A model generated the notes under the pieces. That model saw only the letters and a list, made by a program, of their open reading frames with translations. It was not told the DNA's origin and made no database searches. Shown here in pieces: positions 6,660-14,958 of a stretch of 64,000 nt of DNA; position 1 is the stretch's first letter, and each line of letters begins with the position of its first letter. This stretch comes from Chitinophagaceae bacterium UBA1953 (GTDB lineage: Bacteria > Bacteroidota > Bacteroidia > Chitinophagales > Chitinophagaceae), in contig DDEN01000057.1 in assembly GCA_002336115.1 (NCBI GenBank), forward strand, positions 241,206-305,205, in the 5' to 3' direction. Position numbers and translations under genes: made by a program.

Positions 6660-8203
6660 AGCATATACCCTTTCGCCACTTCGTTAAACGCATTGATCTG
6701 CTCCTGTTTCCAGGCATCATCCTTATTTAACTCCTTCATCATAATATCAGCTACTAACGGCGCAGCTTCAACCGCAGCTTTTGCATCAAGAAACAAAGCT
6801 CTTGTACGGCGTGCAAGAACATCTTCAATGGTCATTGCCATTTCATTTAATACAGCCCAATAGACCTCAGCAACTGTAAAAGGAAGTTCTGGATGAATTA
6901 ACTGGGAATACCCCTGATGCTGTAAGAAACGTATAGCTGCTGCATCACTACCATAGTAATGCAGAGGGTCATCATAATCAACTTTCTTCATCCACCCATG
7001 AATCTTCATTGTTTCGGTCTGGCATCTTGTGTAAGCCAATCCGCCTTCGTAGTGTGCTTTCAGAATTACTTCCTGTGCCATTTTACGATAGGTAGTCCAT
7101 TTGCCACCACTGATATTAATCATGCCGCCTTTTGAAACCCATATAGTATGGTCACGGGGAAGCAGTGCAGTTTTCTTCTGGCCTGGAATTTTTACCAAAG
7201 GACGCAATCCTGCAAAAACACTTTTTACATCGCTGCGTTGCAAACCCGTTTGCACATAACGTTTAAAATGATTAATCACAAATTCCACTTCTTCTTCTAA
7301 TGGCAACGGTTCAATCACTGCAGTTTCAACACTGGTATCGGTTGTGCCAATAATGACTTTATCATGAAAAGGAACTGCAAACAACACACGCCCATCATCA
7401 GTGTGTGGAATAAACATTGCCTGCTCTCCTGGAAAGAATTTTTTATCAATAGTAATATGCACACCCTGCGATGGTGTTACAATCTTTGTTTCGCTTTCCT
7501 CATCCATTTTCAGCACCTCATCTGCAAACACGCCGGTTGCATTAATCACAATTGTTCCCCTGGCTTCATACACTTCATTATCCAGTTTGTCTTTAATCAC
7601 AACACCTTTTACTCTCCCCTGGTCGTGAATAAGATCTGTTACTTTACAATAATTCAGTACCGTGGCACTTACATCAACAGCGGTTAAAGCCAGTGATACA
7701 CACATACGTGCATCATCAAACTGTCCGTCGAAATAAGCAACACCGCCGCTGAGTTTTTTCCCGTCAAGGCCTTTAATATATTCCTGTGTTTTTTTAATGG
7801 AAAGAATTTCACTTCGGCCAAGACTTAATTTATTGGAAAGAAAATTATACACTTTCAAACCTAAACCGTAATACAACTTCTCCCACCAACGGTAAGCAGG
7901 CAAAACTAATTTCAATGGATGGGCAATATGCGGAGCATTTTTCAATAACAACCCTCTTTCACGCAAAGCATCTCTTACCAACCGAAAATTTCCCTGCTGC
8001 AGGTAACGCACACCACCATGAATTAATTTGGTTGAACGGCTCGATGTGCCTTTGCCGAAATCATATTCTTCAAGCAACAATGTTTTATAACCACGGGCTG
8101 CTGCATCAACCGCTGCACCTAATCCGGTGGCACCGCCTCCAATAATAATTATATCCCAGTGATTAGTTGTTTTTAACTGCTGTATTTGTTGCGAACGATT
8201 CAA
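6653..8203 (-). CDS. glpD: Aerobic glycerol-3-phosphate dehydrogenase
   Basis: A 516-aa FAD-dependent enzyme that oxidises sn-glycerol-3-phosphate to dihydroxyacetone phosphate and passes electrons to the quinone pool at the inner membrane. The N-terminal Rossmann motif IIIGGGATGLGAAVDAA is at about residues 18-34, followed by the GTSSRSTKLIHGGVRYL signature of the DAO/GlpD family near 51-67. Length and C-terminal cap region (about 390-516) fit the GlpA/GlpD family. It sits between glpK (122 bases upstream) and glpF (117 bases downstream) on the same strand, so the three form a glycerol-use operon or cluster. Confidence 0.95.
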   Translation of the reverse strand: MNRSQQIQQLKTTNHWDIIIIGGGATGLGAAVDAAARGYKTLLLEEYDFGKGTSSRSTKLIHGGVRYLQQGNFRLVRDALRERGLLLKNAPHIAHPLKLVLPAYRWWEKLYYGLGLKVYNFLSNKLSLGRSEILSIKKTQEYIKGLDGKKLSGGVAYFDGQFDDARMCVSLALTAVDVSATVLNYCKVTDLIHDQGRVKGVVIKDKLDNEVYEARGTIVINATGVFADEVLKMDEESETKIVTPSQGVHITIDKKFFPGEQAMFIPHTDDGRVLFAVPFHDKVIIGTTDTSVETAVIEPLPLEEEVEFVINHFKRYVQTGLQRSDVKSVFAGLRPLVKIPGQKKTALLPRDHTIWVSKGGMINISGGKWTTYRKMAQEVILKAHYEGGLAYTRCQTETMKIHGWMKKVDYDDPLHYYGSDAAAIRFLQHQGYSQLIHPELPFTVAEVYWAVLNEMAMTIEDVLARRTRALFLDAKAAVEAAPLVADIMMKELNKDDAWKQEQINAFNEVAKGYMLK

Positions 8204-8212
8204 AAGATAAAT

Positions 8213-8240
8213 TTAAAGTTGAAAGTTAAAAGTTTAAAGT
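8213..8240. repeat. Heptamer array, word NNAAAGT, in glpK-glpD gap
   Basis: Four units of exactly seven bases (TTAAAGT, TGAAAGT, TAAAAGT, TTAAAGT) lie 10 bases upstream of the glpD start. Both gaps of the glp operon thus contain heptamer arrays with different words. Confidence 0.75.
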
Positions 8241-8325
8241 GAATCAAAACTAAAATTAACCTGTAATATTAATGAAACTGTTAAGGGTTTCAGGTTTTGA
8301 CGTTTACCTTTTCACTTTTGATTTC

Positions 8326-9810
8326 TTAAAAACTTACGGCTGCTTTAATGGCTTTTTTCCATCCTTCAGAAAACTGATTTCTTTTTTCTTCATCCATCTT
8401 TGGTTCAAACCTGCGTTCAACCTGCCATTGCTGCTGAATTTCTTCCAAGCTATTCCAGAAACCGGTTGCAAGTCCGGCAAGATAAGCTGCACCAAGCGCT
8501 GTGGTTTCAGTTATACGTGGACGAACAACTGCAGTGTTTAAAATATCGCTCTGGAACTGCATTAAAATATTGTTTACAGTTGCGCCGCCATCAACACGAA
8601 GTTCTTTGATTTCAATTCCTGAATCGGCTTCCATTGCTTTTAATACATCCGCAGTTTGATAAGCAATACTGTCGAGCGAAGCTTTTGCAAAATGAGCTGT
8701 AGTTGTACCTCTTGTAATACCGGTAATTGTTCCTCTTGCATGCTGGTTCCAGTAAGGAGCCCCAAGCCCTGTGAATGCAGGAACAACATATACTCCTTCG
8801 CTGTCTGTTACCTTTGCCGCAAGTTCTTCCACCTCTGCTGACGAGCGAATAATCCCCAAACCATCCCTGAGCCATTGCACAATTGCACCAGCTATAAACA
8901 CGCTTCCTTCAAGTGCATATTCTGTTTTCCCATTTATTTTCCAAGCTACAGTTGTAAGGAGATTGTTTTTTGAAATCACTGATTTCTCTCCTGTATTCAT
9001 CAGCATAAAACATCCGGTGCCGTAGGTATTTTTTACCATGCCTGGTTGTGTACACATTTGTCCAAATAACGCACTCTGCTGATCGCCTGCAATACCGGCA
9101 ACAGGAATATTGTGCATGGTTAAAATATTTTGTGTATTTCCGTACACTTCACTACTGCTTCGTATTTGCGGAAGCATATTTCCGGGGATGTCAAAAATTT
9201 TCTGCAGCTCACCATCCCATTGCAGCGTGCTCAGGTTCATCAGCATGGTACGGCTTGCATTGCTTACGTCAGTAGCATGTACATGGCCTTTCGTTAAATT
9301 CCATAACAGCCATGTATCAACCGTGCCAAAACAAAGTTCACCACGTTCAGCTTTGGCTCTTGCACCTTCAACATTGTCAAGAATCCATTTAATTTTTGAT
9401 GCACTGAAATAAGCATCTGCTATTAAACCGGTTCTGTGCTGAATAAGAATATGCAGATTTTTTCTTTTTAATTCATCACAGAAATCAGCAGTTCTTCTGT
9501 CCTGCCAAACAATTGCATTGTAAATTGGCTTGCCTGTATTTCTGTCCCATACAATTGTTGTTTCACGCTGGTTTGTTATACCTATTGCATGAATATTTTC
9601 TGTTGTTAATCCTGCATGTATAATTGCTTCAGCAGCCACTCCAAGCTGTGTACTCCATATTTCTTCAGGATCATGCTCAACCCAGCCGGGTTGTGGAAAA
9701 ATCTGTCTGAATTCTTTTTGTGCAACTGAAATGATGTTTCCATCATGATCAAAAACAATTGCCCTGCTGCTGGTAGTACCCTGGTCGAGTGCAAGAATAT
9801 ATTTAGCCAT
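8326..9810 (-). CDS. glpK: Glycerol kinase
   Basis: A 494-aa FGGY-family kinase that converts glycerol to glycerol-3-phosphate with ATP in the cytoplasm. The nucleotide-binding N-terminus reads MAKYILALDQGTTSSR, with DQGTTSSR at 9-16; WQDRRTADFCDEL and the C-terminal GGATVNNILMQFQSDIL motif are present. I start the gene at the ATG at 9810 rather than 36 bases further upstream, because the longer form adds a hydrophobic 12-residue prefix absent from the family. It is the first gene of glpK-glpD-glpF. No known regulator gene is adjacent. Confidence 0.95.
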   Translation of the reverse strand: MAKYILALDQGTTSSRAIVFDHDGNIISVAQKEFRQIFPQPGWVEHDPEEIWSTQLGVAAEAIIHAGLTTENIHAIGITNQRETTIVWDRNTGKPIYNAIVWQDRRTADFCDELKRKNLHILIQHRTGLIADAYFSASKIKWILDNVEGARAKAERGELCFGTVDTWLLWNLTKGHVHATDVSNASRTMLMNLSTLQWDGELQKIFDIPGNMLPQIRSSSEVYGNTQNILTMHNIPVAGIAGDQQSALFGQMCTQPGMVKNTYGTGCFMLMNTGEKSVISKNNLLTTVAWKINGKTEYALEGSVFIAGAIVQWLRDGLGIIRSSAEVEELAAKVTDSEGVYVVPAFTGLGAPYWNQHARGTITGITRGTTTAHFAKASLDSIAYQTADVLKAMEADSGIEIKELRVDGGATVNNILMQFQSDILNTAVVRPRITETTALGAAYLAGLATGFWNSLEEIQQQWQVERRFEPKMDEEKRNQFSEGWKKAIKAAVSF

Positions 9811-9893
9811 GCAACAAGTTAACAAAAAGATGAAAAGAAAAGCCACCTTTTATACTTCAAAAAATACGCATCGCCTTTAAACACATTTTCGTT

Positions 9894-9901
9894 TAATTTC
9901 G
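9894..9901 (+). promoter_or_regulatory. -7 box TAATTTCG for the GNAT-like gene
   Basis: TAATTTCG fits the Bacteroidota -7 consensus TAnnTTTG with one change and lies 23 bases before the ATG at 9925. The variant TAATTTCG recurs before rny at 31011. Confidence 0.4.
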
Positions 9902-9924
9902 CAACGATTCTGAAAGGTTAAGAA

Positions 9925-11085
9925 ATGAAACTGATAGAAGTAAACGACAAACAATCTGAAAAAGAATTTGTACAAATTGCCGTAGAAATTTACAGAGGCG
10001 ATGCAAACTGGATCAGACCACTTGATAACGACATCGACAATGTGTTTGACCCAAAGAAAAACAAAGCATTCCGTCATGGTGAAGCCATCCGCTGGATTTT
10101 GAAGTCAGAAGAAGGAAAACTGCTTGGTCGTGTTGCAGCATTTATCAATAAAAAATATAAAACCAAAGGCGATGAATTTCCTGTTGGTGGTATGGGCTTC
10201 TTTGAATGTGTAAACGATCAGTCTGCTGCAAACATATTATTTAATGCCGCAAAAAACTGGCTTGAGAGTAAGGGTATGGAAGCAATGGACGGACCTATCA
10301 ATTTTGGAGAGCGTGACAGATGGTGGGGTTTGCAGGTAGAAGGTTTTGCACCACCGCTGTATTGCATGAACTATAACCCCCCTTATTATAAGCCTCTATT
10401 TGAAAACTACGGATTTCAGCTTTTCTATAATGAGCTTTGCTATTCATTAAACGTTAAAGACAAACTTCAGGAAAAATTTTACCACAGGCATGATGAAGTA
10501 TCAAAAAATCCCGGATACAAAGCAGTACACATCAAAAGCAATGAACTGGAAAAATTTGCAAAAGATTTTATTCATGTTTATAACACAGCATGGGCCGGCC
10601 ATGGAGGTTTAAAGGAAATCGATTATCAAACAGCTATTACCATGTTTAAATCAATGAAACCGGTAATGGATGAACGCATCTGCTGGTTTACATATTATAA
10701 TGAAGAGCCTGTTGCCATCTGGTTAAATATCCCTGATCTGAATCAATGGTTTAAATACCTGAACGGTAGGTTTGATTTATTGGGTAAGCTGAAATTTTTA
10801 TGGCTGAAGGCAACAAGAAAAAACAAAAAATTCCTGGGACTTATTTTCGGTGTTGTTCCGGCACACCAGGCCAAAGGCGTTGATGCTTTTATGATTATGG
10901 AAGCTGCAAAACTTATACAAAACAAAATGCTGTATGATGATTATGAAATGCAGTGGATTGGTGATTTTAATCCCAAAATGATGAATATTGCAGCAAGCCT
11001 TGGCACACACATCAGCCGGAAACTGATTACTTACCGTTATATTTTTGACAGAACAAGAGAGTTTAAGAGACACCCGTTGTTGTAA
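9925..11085 (+). CDS. GNAT-like N-acyltransferase domain protein, 386 aa
   Basis: The protein resembles the YghO-like group of conserved bacterial proteins that contain one or two GNAT folds. An N-terminal GNAT-like part is suggested by GKLLGRVAAFINKKY (about 64-78) followed by GGMGFFECVND and an alpha/beta region. The C-terminal half has LGLIFGVVPAHQAKGVDAFMI-type sequence (about 305-322) that looks like an acetyl-CoA-binding segment. No signal peptide or membrane segment is visible. Substrate is unknown. It is monocistronic: a hairpin terminator follows and glpK diverges upstream. Confidence is high that it is a real gene, moderate for the fold. Confidence 0.7.
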   Translation: MKLIEVNDKQSEKEFVQIAVEIYRGDANWIRPLDNDIDNVFDPKKNKAFRHGEAIRWILKSEEGKLLGRVAAFINKKYKTKGDEFPVGGMGFFECVNDQSAANILFNAAKNWLESKGMEAMDGPINFGERDRWWGLQVEGFAPPLYCMNYNPPYYKPLFENYGFQLFYNELCYSLNVKDKLQEKFYHRHDEVSKNPGYKAVHIKSNELEKFAKDFIHVYNTAWAGHGGLKEIDYQTAITMFKSMKPVMDERICWFTYYNEEPVAIWLNIPDLNQWFKYLNGRFDLLGKLKFLWLKATRKNKKFLGLIFGVVPAHQAKGVDAFMIMEAAKLIQNKMLYDDYEMQWIGDFNPKMMNIAASLGTHISRKLITYRYIFDRTREFKRHPLL

Positions 11086-11106
11086 TTAAATCAAACTAAA
11101 AATAAA

Positions 11107-11130
11107 GCCGCCCGCAAAATTGCAGGCGGC
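11107..11130 (+). terminator. Hairpin after the GNAT-like gene
   Basis: GCCGCC-C-GCAA and TTGC-A-GGCGGC pair around AA with one internal mismatch, followed by TTCTTTC. It lies 22 bases after the stop codon and could also serve the convergent DUF2202 gene. Confidence 0.7.
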
Positions 11131-11193
11131 TTCTTTCATTGTAAAACCAGTCCATAACAAACCCATTTGATATTTTTAGCCGTAACGAAAAAA

Positions 11194-11871
11194 CTATTGC
11201 CAGCCTCCACGTTCCATATCGCTGCTTATAACTGCATTAAACTCTGATACTGTAAGATACTGAGGAGTATAATCGCCGCCTGTATTCTGAATATTTCTGT
11301 AAAAAGCACGCAGGTGGTTTCTGCTTCCTCTTGAAAGGTTTGAGTAAACAAGCCGTATATCTTCATTATCAATAAATGAAAATGCTTTCATCAAATCAAA
11401 CAAATCGAGATCTTCAATTGTAGCGCCAACTTTAAACGCATCCAACAGGCTTTTGTTTCCCAACTCTGTTAACTGCTTGTATAATTTTGTCATGTCATCA
11501 CTTTTAAACACCCCGATTTCATCAGATGGTACAGGATCGTATAGATTGTATTTCTTTATCAACATCAGTACAGCATCCATATGGTTCTGTTCAGCAGTTG
11601 AAATATTACTGAACACCCTACTACCCCATTTTACATACAGCGTTTTATATACATCTCTTGCAAGCTTTTCCTCTTCACGCATCTTCATCAGCGAATTTAT
11701 TTCTTCTGTACTCAGACTATCTACAGGTAATGTTGAAATTTGCTGCTGCACTGCTGTCATTGACCATTCATTAATCAACTGGTTATTTGCAAATCTGTCC
11801 TGCTTTCCACATCCCGCAAAAAGAAATCCGGGTAACAGCAACACAACTGAAAGTTTTAAGAAAGACTTCAT
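11194..11871 (-). CDS. DUF2202 (ferritin-like fold) lipoprotein
   Basis: The 225-aa product starts best at the ATG at 11871, giving MKSFLKLSVVLLLPGFLFAG before Cys21; the in-frame start 42 bases upstream would bury this lipoprotein signal. The core has the DUF2202 pattern EEEKLARDVYKTLYVKWG and SNISTAEQNHMDAVLMLIKK, helices with Glu/His residues placed as in ferritin-like bundles, which suggests metal binding. The function of DUF2202 is unknown. It is the last gene of a minus-strand cluster led by an ECF sigma factor and containing a CpxP-like protein, so an envelope or metal-stress role is likely. Confidence 0.8.
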   Translation of the reverse strand: MKSFLKLSVVLLLPGFLFAGCGKQDRFANNQLINEWSMTAVQQQISTLPVDSLSTEEINSLMKMREEEKLARDVYKTLYVKWGSRVFSNISTAEQNHMDAVLMLIKKYNLYDPVPSDEIGVFKSDDMTKLYKQLTELGNKSLLDAFKVGATIEDLDLFDLMKAFSFIDNEDIRLVYSNLSRGSRNHLRAFYRNIQNTGGDYTPQYLTVSEFNAVISSDMERGGWQ

Positions 11872-11897
11872 GTGATACTTTTTAAAATTTACACTAA

Positions 11898-12161
11898 TTA
11901 ACCTCTGCGGCATCCGTTACCCCTCCTGTAAAAAGTATTATTACGGCAGGTGCCATTTCCTCGTCTTTGCATCTGCGATCTGTTTTTGTTTACATTTCCG
12001 TTTCTGTTTTCATAATTATCACACACGTTATTTTTGTTTGCATCAACATAACCGGCATTATTGCGGGTTGTTCCCTGAGAACCATTTCCATTCTTTGTTT
12101 GGGCAAACGACAACCCTGTTACGGCAACCGCAAGAATTGCGGTAAGGATCAATTTTTTCAT
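11898..12161 (-). CDS. Small secreted Asn/Arg-rich protein with an EF-hand-like loop
   Basis: An 87-aa protein with a signal peptide (about residues 1-20, ending LSFA) and a short mature region rich in Asn, Gly and Arg. Residues 40-51 (DANKNNVCDNYE) follow the EF-hand or dockerin calcium-loop spacing, with acidic or amide side chains at positions 1, 3, 5, 9 and 12. Three cysteines are at 47, 72 and 84; the C-terminus is strongly basic. It lies 27 bases upstream of the DUF2202 start and 17 bases after the CpxP-like gene. Calcium binding is inferred from the loop only. Confidence 0.65.
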   Translation of the reverse strand: MKKLILTAILAVAVTGLSFAQTKNGNGSQGTTRNNAGYVDANKNNVCDNYENRNGNVNKNRSQMQRRGNGTCRNNTFYRRGNGCRRG

Positions 12162-12178
12162 TTTTATAGAATTAAAGA

Positions 12179-12706
12179 TTACTGATTATTCCTCCAGCCC
12201 CGCCTGTGCTGCCGACCCGGAGAAAGATTATTAATTTCACTTTTAAATAATGGTTGAAATGCCTTTCCAAGTTTCAATTTCTGCCCGGTAGTACAAATTT
12301 GTTTTACACCTAAAAAGAATTTGTAAGTTTCTTGTTTCAGCAGGCCATGTTTTTTACCGATAAGATCAGAAAGAAGGCTGAGTTTTGCAGTATCAGATTG
12401 TTCTTTCTGCATCTCTGAAAACATTTCATTTTTTAATGAATCAATCTGAAAAGTAATATCAGCAGCAACCGGCCTGAACCGCTGGTTAAGTTCCCGGAAC
12501 GAATTCATCTGTTCATCATCAAAACCAAGTTCCTGGCGCAGAAAACCACCGTTGATGATTTGCCCTCCGGTACCTGAATTAATCTGTACATCACTTTGCG
12601 TTTTCTTTTCATTATAATTATGATAAAGAATTGTTGTTACTGCTGCAACATTCATTACAACCAATAAAACAATCAGCCAAATTAATATTTGTGTTTTGCG
12701 GATCAT
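12179..12706 (-). CDS. CpxP/Spy-like periplasmic protein with N-terminal membrane anchor
   Basis: A 175-aa protein with one membrane segment (about residues 8-27) and a periplasmic helical region. LRQELGFDDEQMNSFRELNQRFRP (about 56-79) and the later heptad-like helices fit the CpxP/Spy/CnrX fold used for periplasmic sensing of misfolding or metals. It lies immediately after the small anti-sigma-like gene (4 bases), and in other bacteria such proteins act with ECF sigma factors, CnrX being the best-known example. The conserved metal-ligand His residues of CnrX are not obvious here, so I favour a general envelope-stress role. Confidence 0.72.
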   Translation of the reverse strand: MIRKTQILIWLIVLLVVMNVAAVTTILYHNYNEKKTQSDVQINSGTGGQIINGGFLRQELGFDDEQMNSFRELNQRFRPVAADITFQIDSLKNEMFSEMQKEQSDTAKLSLLSDLIGKKHGLLKQETYKFFLGVKQICTTGQKLKLGKAFQPLFKSEINNLSPGRQHRRGWRNNQ

Positions 12707-12710
12707 GTTA

Positions 12711-13019
12711 CTATTGGTTTTCGGTTGACTGGTAAAAACTGAAATCTTCCATCACTTCATCACTGGTTAAAACAACACCGGGTTGATTTTTTTGTGGTTG
12801 ATAAAGATTGCCTGCTGCAATACCTGCCGCAACCGACAACAGCATTCCAAACGAAACCAGGGCAGCTTTCCACCTGGGCGACAAAAGAACGTACTCATTA
12901 TTTCTGCTATGTTCAATTGTTGCCATAACACGGGTTAATAAAAAAGGATTTGATTCAATTTCCTTTTCCTGTTTAACCAGTTCGTCCACTTTTTGCCAGA
13001 TGGTATCGTCTTTTTTCAT
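12711..13019 (-). CDS. Probable membrane anti-sigma factor, 102 aa
   Basis: A short protein with a charged cytoplasmic N-terminus (residues 1-50), one membrane segment (about 51-71, KAALVSFGMLLSVAAGIAAG) and a short tail. It lacks a zinc-type HxxxCxxC motif. Its place directly after the ECF sigma gene (39 bases) and before a CpxP-like protein is the arrangement expected of an anti-sigma factor. The function is inferred from topology and context; there is no recognisable domain. Confidence 0.6.
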   Translation of the reverse strand: MKKDDTIWQKVDELVKQEKEIESNPFLLTRVMATIEHSRNNEYVLLSPRWKAALVSFGMLLSVAAGIAAGNLYQPQKNQPGVVLTSDEVMEDFSFYQSTENQ

Positions 13020-13058
13020 ATTACTTGTTGAATATTTGACAATGTGTGTATTTTTTTC

Positions 13059-13607
13059 CTACGCCTGTTCCAGCTTATTTTCAAGATTTTTTTTCAGATT
13101 ATTTCTTGCCCGGTGAATCAGTTGTTCTACTGCACCTTCAGTAATGTGCATAATAGCTGCAACTTCTTTTTGAGGCAGTTCCTCATATTTCGATAATACA
13201 AATGCAGTTCGCTGTTTTTCGGGCAACGCATTAATAGCAGTTCGTATAACTTCTGCATCCGATTGTTCATTCAGCCTGCCCTCAGCCGTTCTTTCTTTTG
13301 AAGCCACATGTAATAATTCGGTAAGATTTTCCCAGAAATAAGTCCGCTTTCTTTTCCTTATATAATTAATGCTTGTGTTAACTGTAATTCTGTACAACCA
13401 TGTTGAGAAAGCAGATTTGCCATTGAAAGCTGAAAGGGACTGGTAAACTTTGACAAAAACATCCTGTGTAATTTCATCCGCATCATCCCTGCTATGAACA
13501 AAACCAATAGCAATACGAAAAACATTTGGCTGATATTTTTCCATCAGACGTGTAAACCCCAAACGTTCTCCATTCAAAATACTATTGATCAGTTCTTCCT
13601 CGTGCAT
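13059..13607 (-). CDS. ECF-family RNA polymerase sigma factor
   Basis: A 182-aa sigma70-type factor with region 2 (RDDADEITQDVFVKVYQSL, about 41-58) and region 4 helix-turn-helix (LPEKQRTAFVLSKYEELPQKEVAAIM, about 131-155), lacking regions 1 and 3 as ECF factors do. It heads the minus-strand cluster sigma / anti-sigma / CpxP-like / EF-hand-like / DUF2202. Such factors usually activate their own operon in response to envelope signals. No promoter pair for it could be defined by eye in the 13608-13800 gap. Confidence 0.9.
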   Translation of the reverse strand: MHEEELINSILNGERLGFTRLMEKYQPNVFRIAIGFVHSRDDADEITQDVFVKVYQSLSAFNGKSAFSTWLYRITVNTSINYIRKRKRTYFWENLTELLHVASKERTAEGRLNEQSDAEVIRTAINALPEKQRTAFVLSKYEELPQKEVAAIMHITEGAVEQLIHRARNNLKKNLENKLEQA

Positions 13608-13804
13608 GTGCCGGACAATTATACGTTAGACACCATTTTCTCTCTTACCTTATGGCCTATTTTGTTTTGGCCAGACAATTTTTCAGAAAAGGTAGAAAAT
13701 ACAGGGATGTGAAGATGTAATGTTTATCACTCCAAGCTTGCATACGCGAAATACTATTTCTTTTGAAAGAAAGCGATCCTTCTGTATTACATTAAATACA
13801 GGAA

Positions 13805-14668
13805 TTATTTTTCCAAAATATCCTTATGCTGTTCATAAAGGAAAATCCAATCGTTTGCTAATTGAGGAATACGCTCAATCACTTCCCTTCCAAATAAAAC
13901 CTCGCTCACTAACCCCATCTGCATCATATCAATCAATCTGCACAAATAAGACTTCCCTTTAACCCACCATGTATAATGATCATCAATCATTAGATAATGC
14001 TGTACATTCAGATTAATTGTTCTTCTCACCTCCTGTAACTCATAACTATCCAACATTGTTTCATAAATACCATCTGCGACCCTGCTTCCAAAAGATTTCG
14101 TATAATAGTATTCCTTAATTTCCCACAATGCTACAGGATTAATGACTGAAGGAAAAGAACCGTCAACCCTTCTCGACAAACTCCTTATAGAAAAGTTGTG
14201 TTGAGTAAATGCAGTTAGTTCTGAAGCAGAGTAATTACATGAATAACCTCCCAGGTTTGCTTCAATGAGGATATTAACAATACAAGTAAAAAAAGCGTGA
14301 TTTTTTTTATTGCCCGACTGTTTATTGTAAGGCAAAGGGCATTTAGGTAAATAATTTTGTACCAGTTCTTTAAACAGGCTTTCTGCATCTTCTTTATTCA
14401 TTAGCAGAGTTTGTACTCTTGAGTTTAAAACATCTGCCCTGTATCGAAAATAATCCAGTATTAATTTGCCTAAATCAGTAACTGAATCTCGATAGAAAAT
14501 TTTATTTGTATTTAGGTTTGAATTTTTATAAACAGAAACAACCTCTTCAATCGTGGGTACTTTTATTTGTCGTGTCTTTCTTTCTGTATATCCAAGCTTC
14601 TGACTTAATAATTTTACAGTTGCCCAAAATTCCAGTGTTTGGTTAGCATATAATTTATTTGGCTTCAT
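13805..14668 (-). CDS. Putative type II restriction endonuclease, PD-(D/E)XK type
   Basis: A 287-aa protein of no family I can name. A candidate nuclease core is D169 followed by NPVALWEIKEYYY with E183-x-K185, spacing typical of PD-(D/E)XK enzymes; GSRVADGIYETMLDSYEL follows. The gene overlaps the C-protein gene by 14 bases and lies opposite a D12-class DNA methylase, the standard order of a controlled type II restriction-modification system. I infer it cuts unmethylated DNA at the site protected by that methylase. The site itself cannot be read from sequence. The system context is strong; the catalytic assignment is moderate. Confidence 0.7.
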   Translation of the reverse strand: MKPNKLYANQTLEFWATVKLLSQKLGYTERKTRQIKVPTIEEVVSVYKNSNLNTNKIFYRDSVTDLGKLILDYFRYRADVLNSRVQTLLMNKEDAESLFKELVQNYLPKCPLPYNKQSGNKKNHAFFTCIVNILIEANLGGYSCNYSASELTAFTQHNFSIRSLSRRVDGSFPSVINPVALWEIKEYYYTKSFGSRVADGIYETMLDSYELQEVRRTINLNVQHYLMIDDHYTWWVKGKSYLCRLIDMMQMGLVSEVLFGREVIERIPQLANDWIFLYEQHKDILEK

Positions 14669-14906
14669 TTATTTTTTTTTCCAGCTCTTTAACAAAATCA
14701 ACAATTGATATATTCAATATCCGGCAGATTTCAGAAAGCTCTATTAAATCTACCCTTCTTTCGCCACTTTCAATTTTACTAATAAAAGATTGAGGAGTAC
14801 CCAGTTTTTCAGCAAGGTCAATTTGCCTAAGATTTGAAGAGACCCGCATTTTATATAGCAATTCCAGGAGTACCTGATAATTCTTTGTATATAAAGTTTT
14901 TTTCAC
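14655..14906 (-). CDS. Restriction-modification controller (C) protein, HTH_3 family
   Basis: An 83-aa Xre/HTH_3 protein with the helix-turn-helix at about residues 27-47 (RQIDLAEKLGTPQSFISKIESG). C-proteins of this size delay nuclease expression until the host is methylated. The frame opens with GTG at 14906; the first ATG (codon 20) would cut into helix 1, so GTG is preferred. The gene is upstream of, and overlaps, the nuclease gene, and the 52-base gap to the divergent methylase gene must hold the control site. Confidence 0.8.
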   Translation of the reverse strand: MKKTLYTKNYQVLLELLYKMRVSSNLRQIDLAEKLGTPQSFISKIESGERRVDLIELSEICRILNISIVDFVKELEKKINEAK

Positions 14907-14958
14907 AATGGAAAAATATACTCTATATTTACATATCCCAAAAAAGGCATATTAGCAC
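14907..14958. promoter_or_regulatory. Divergent promoter region of the restriction-modification system
   Basis: The 52-base, AT-rich gap separates the C-protein/nuclease genes from the methylase gene. It contains overlapping ATATAC, CTATAT and ACATAT elements around 14915-14936, where C-boxes would be expected, but I could not define a convincing symmetrical site by eye. Confidence 0.4.
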
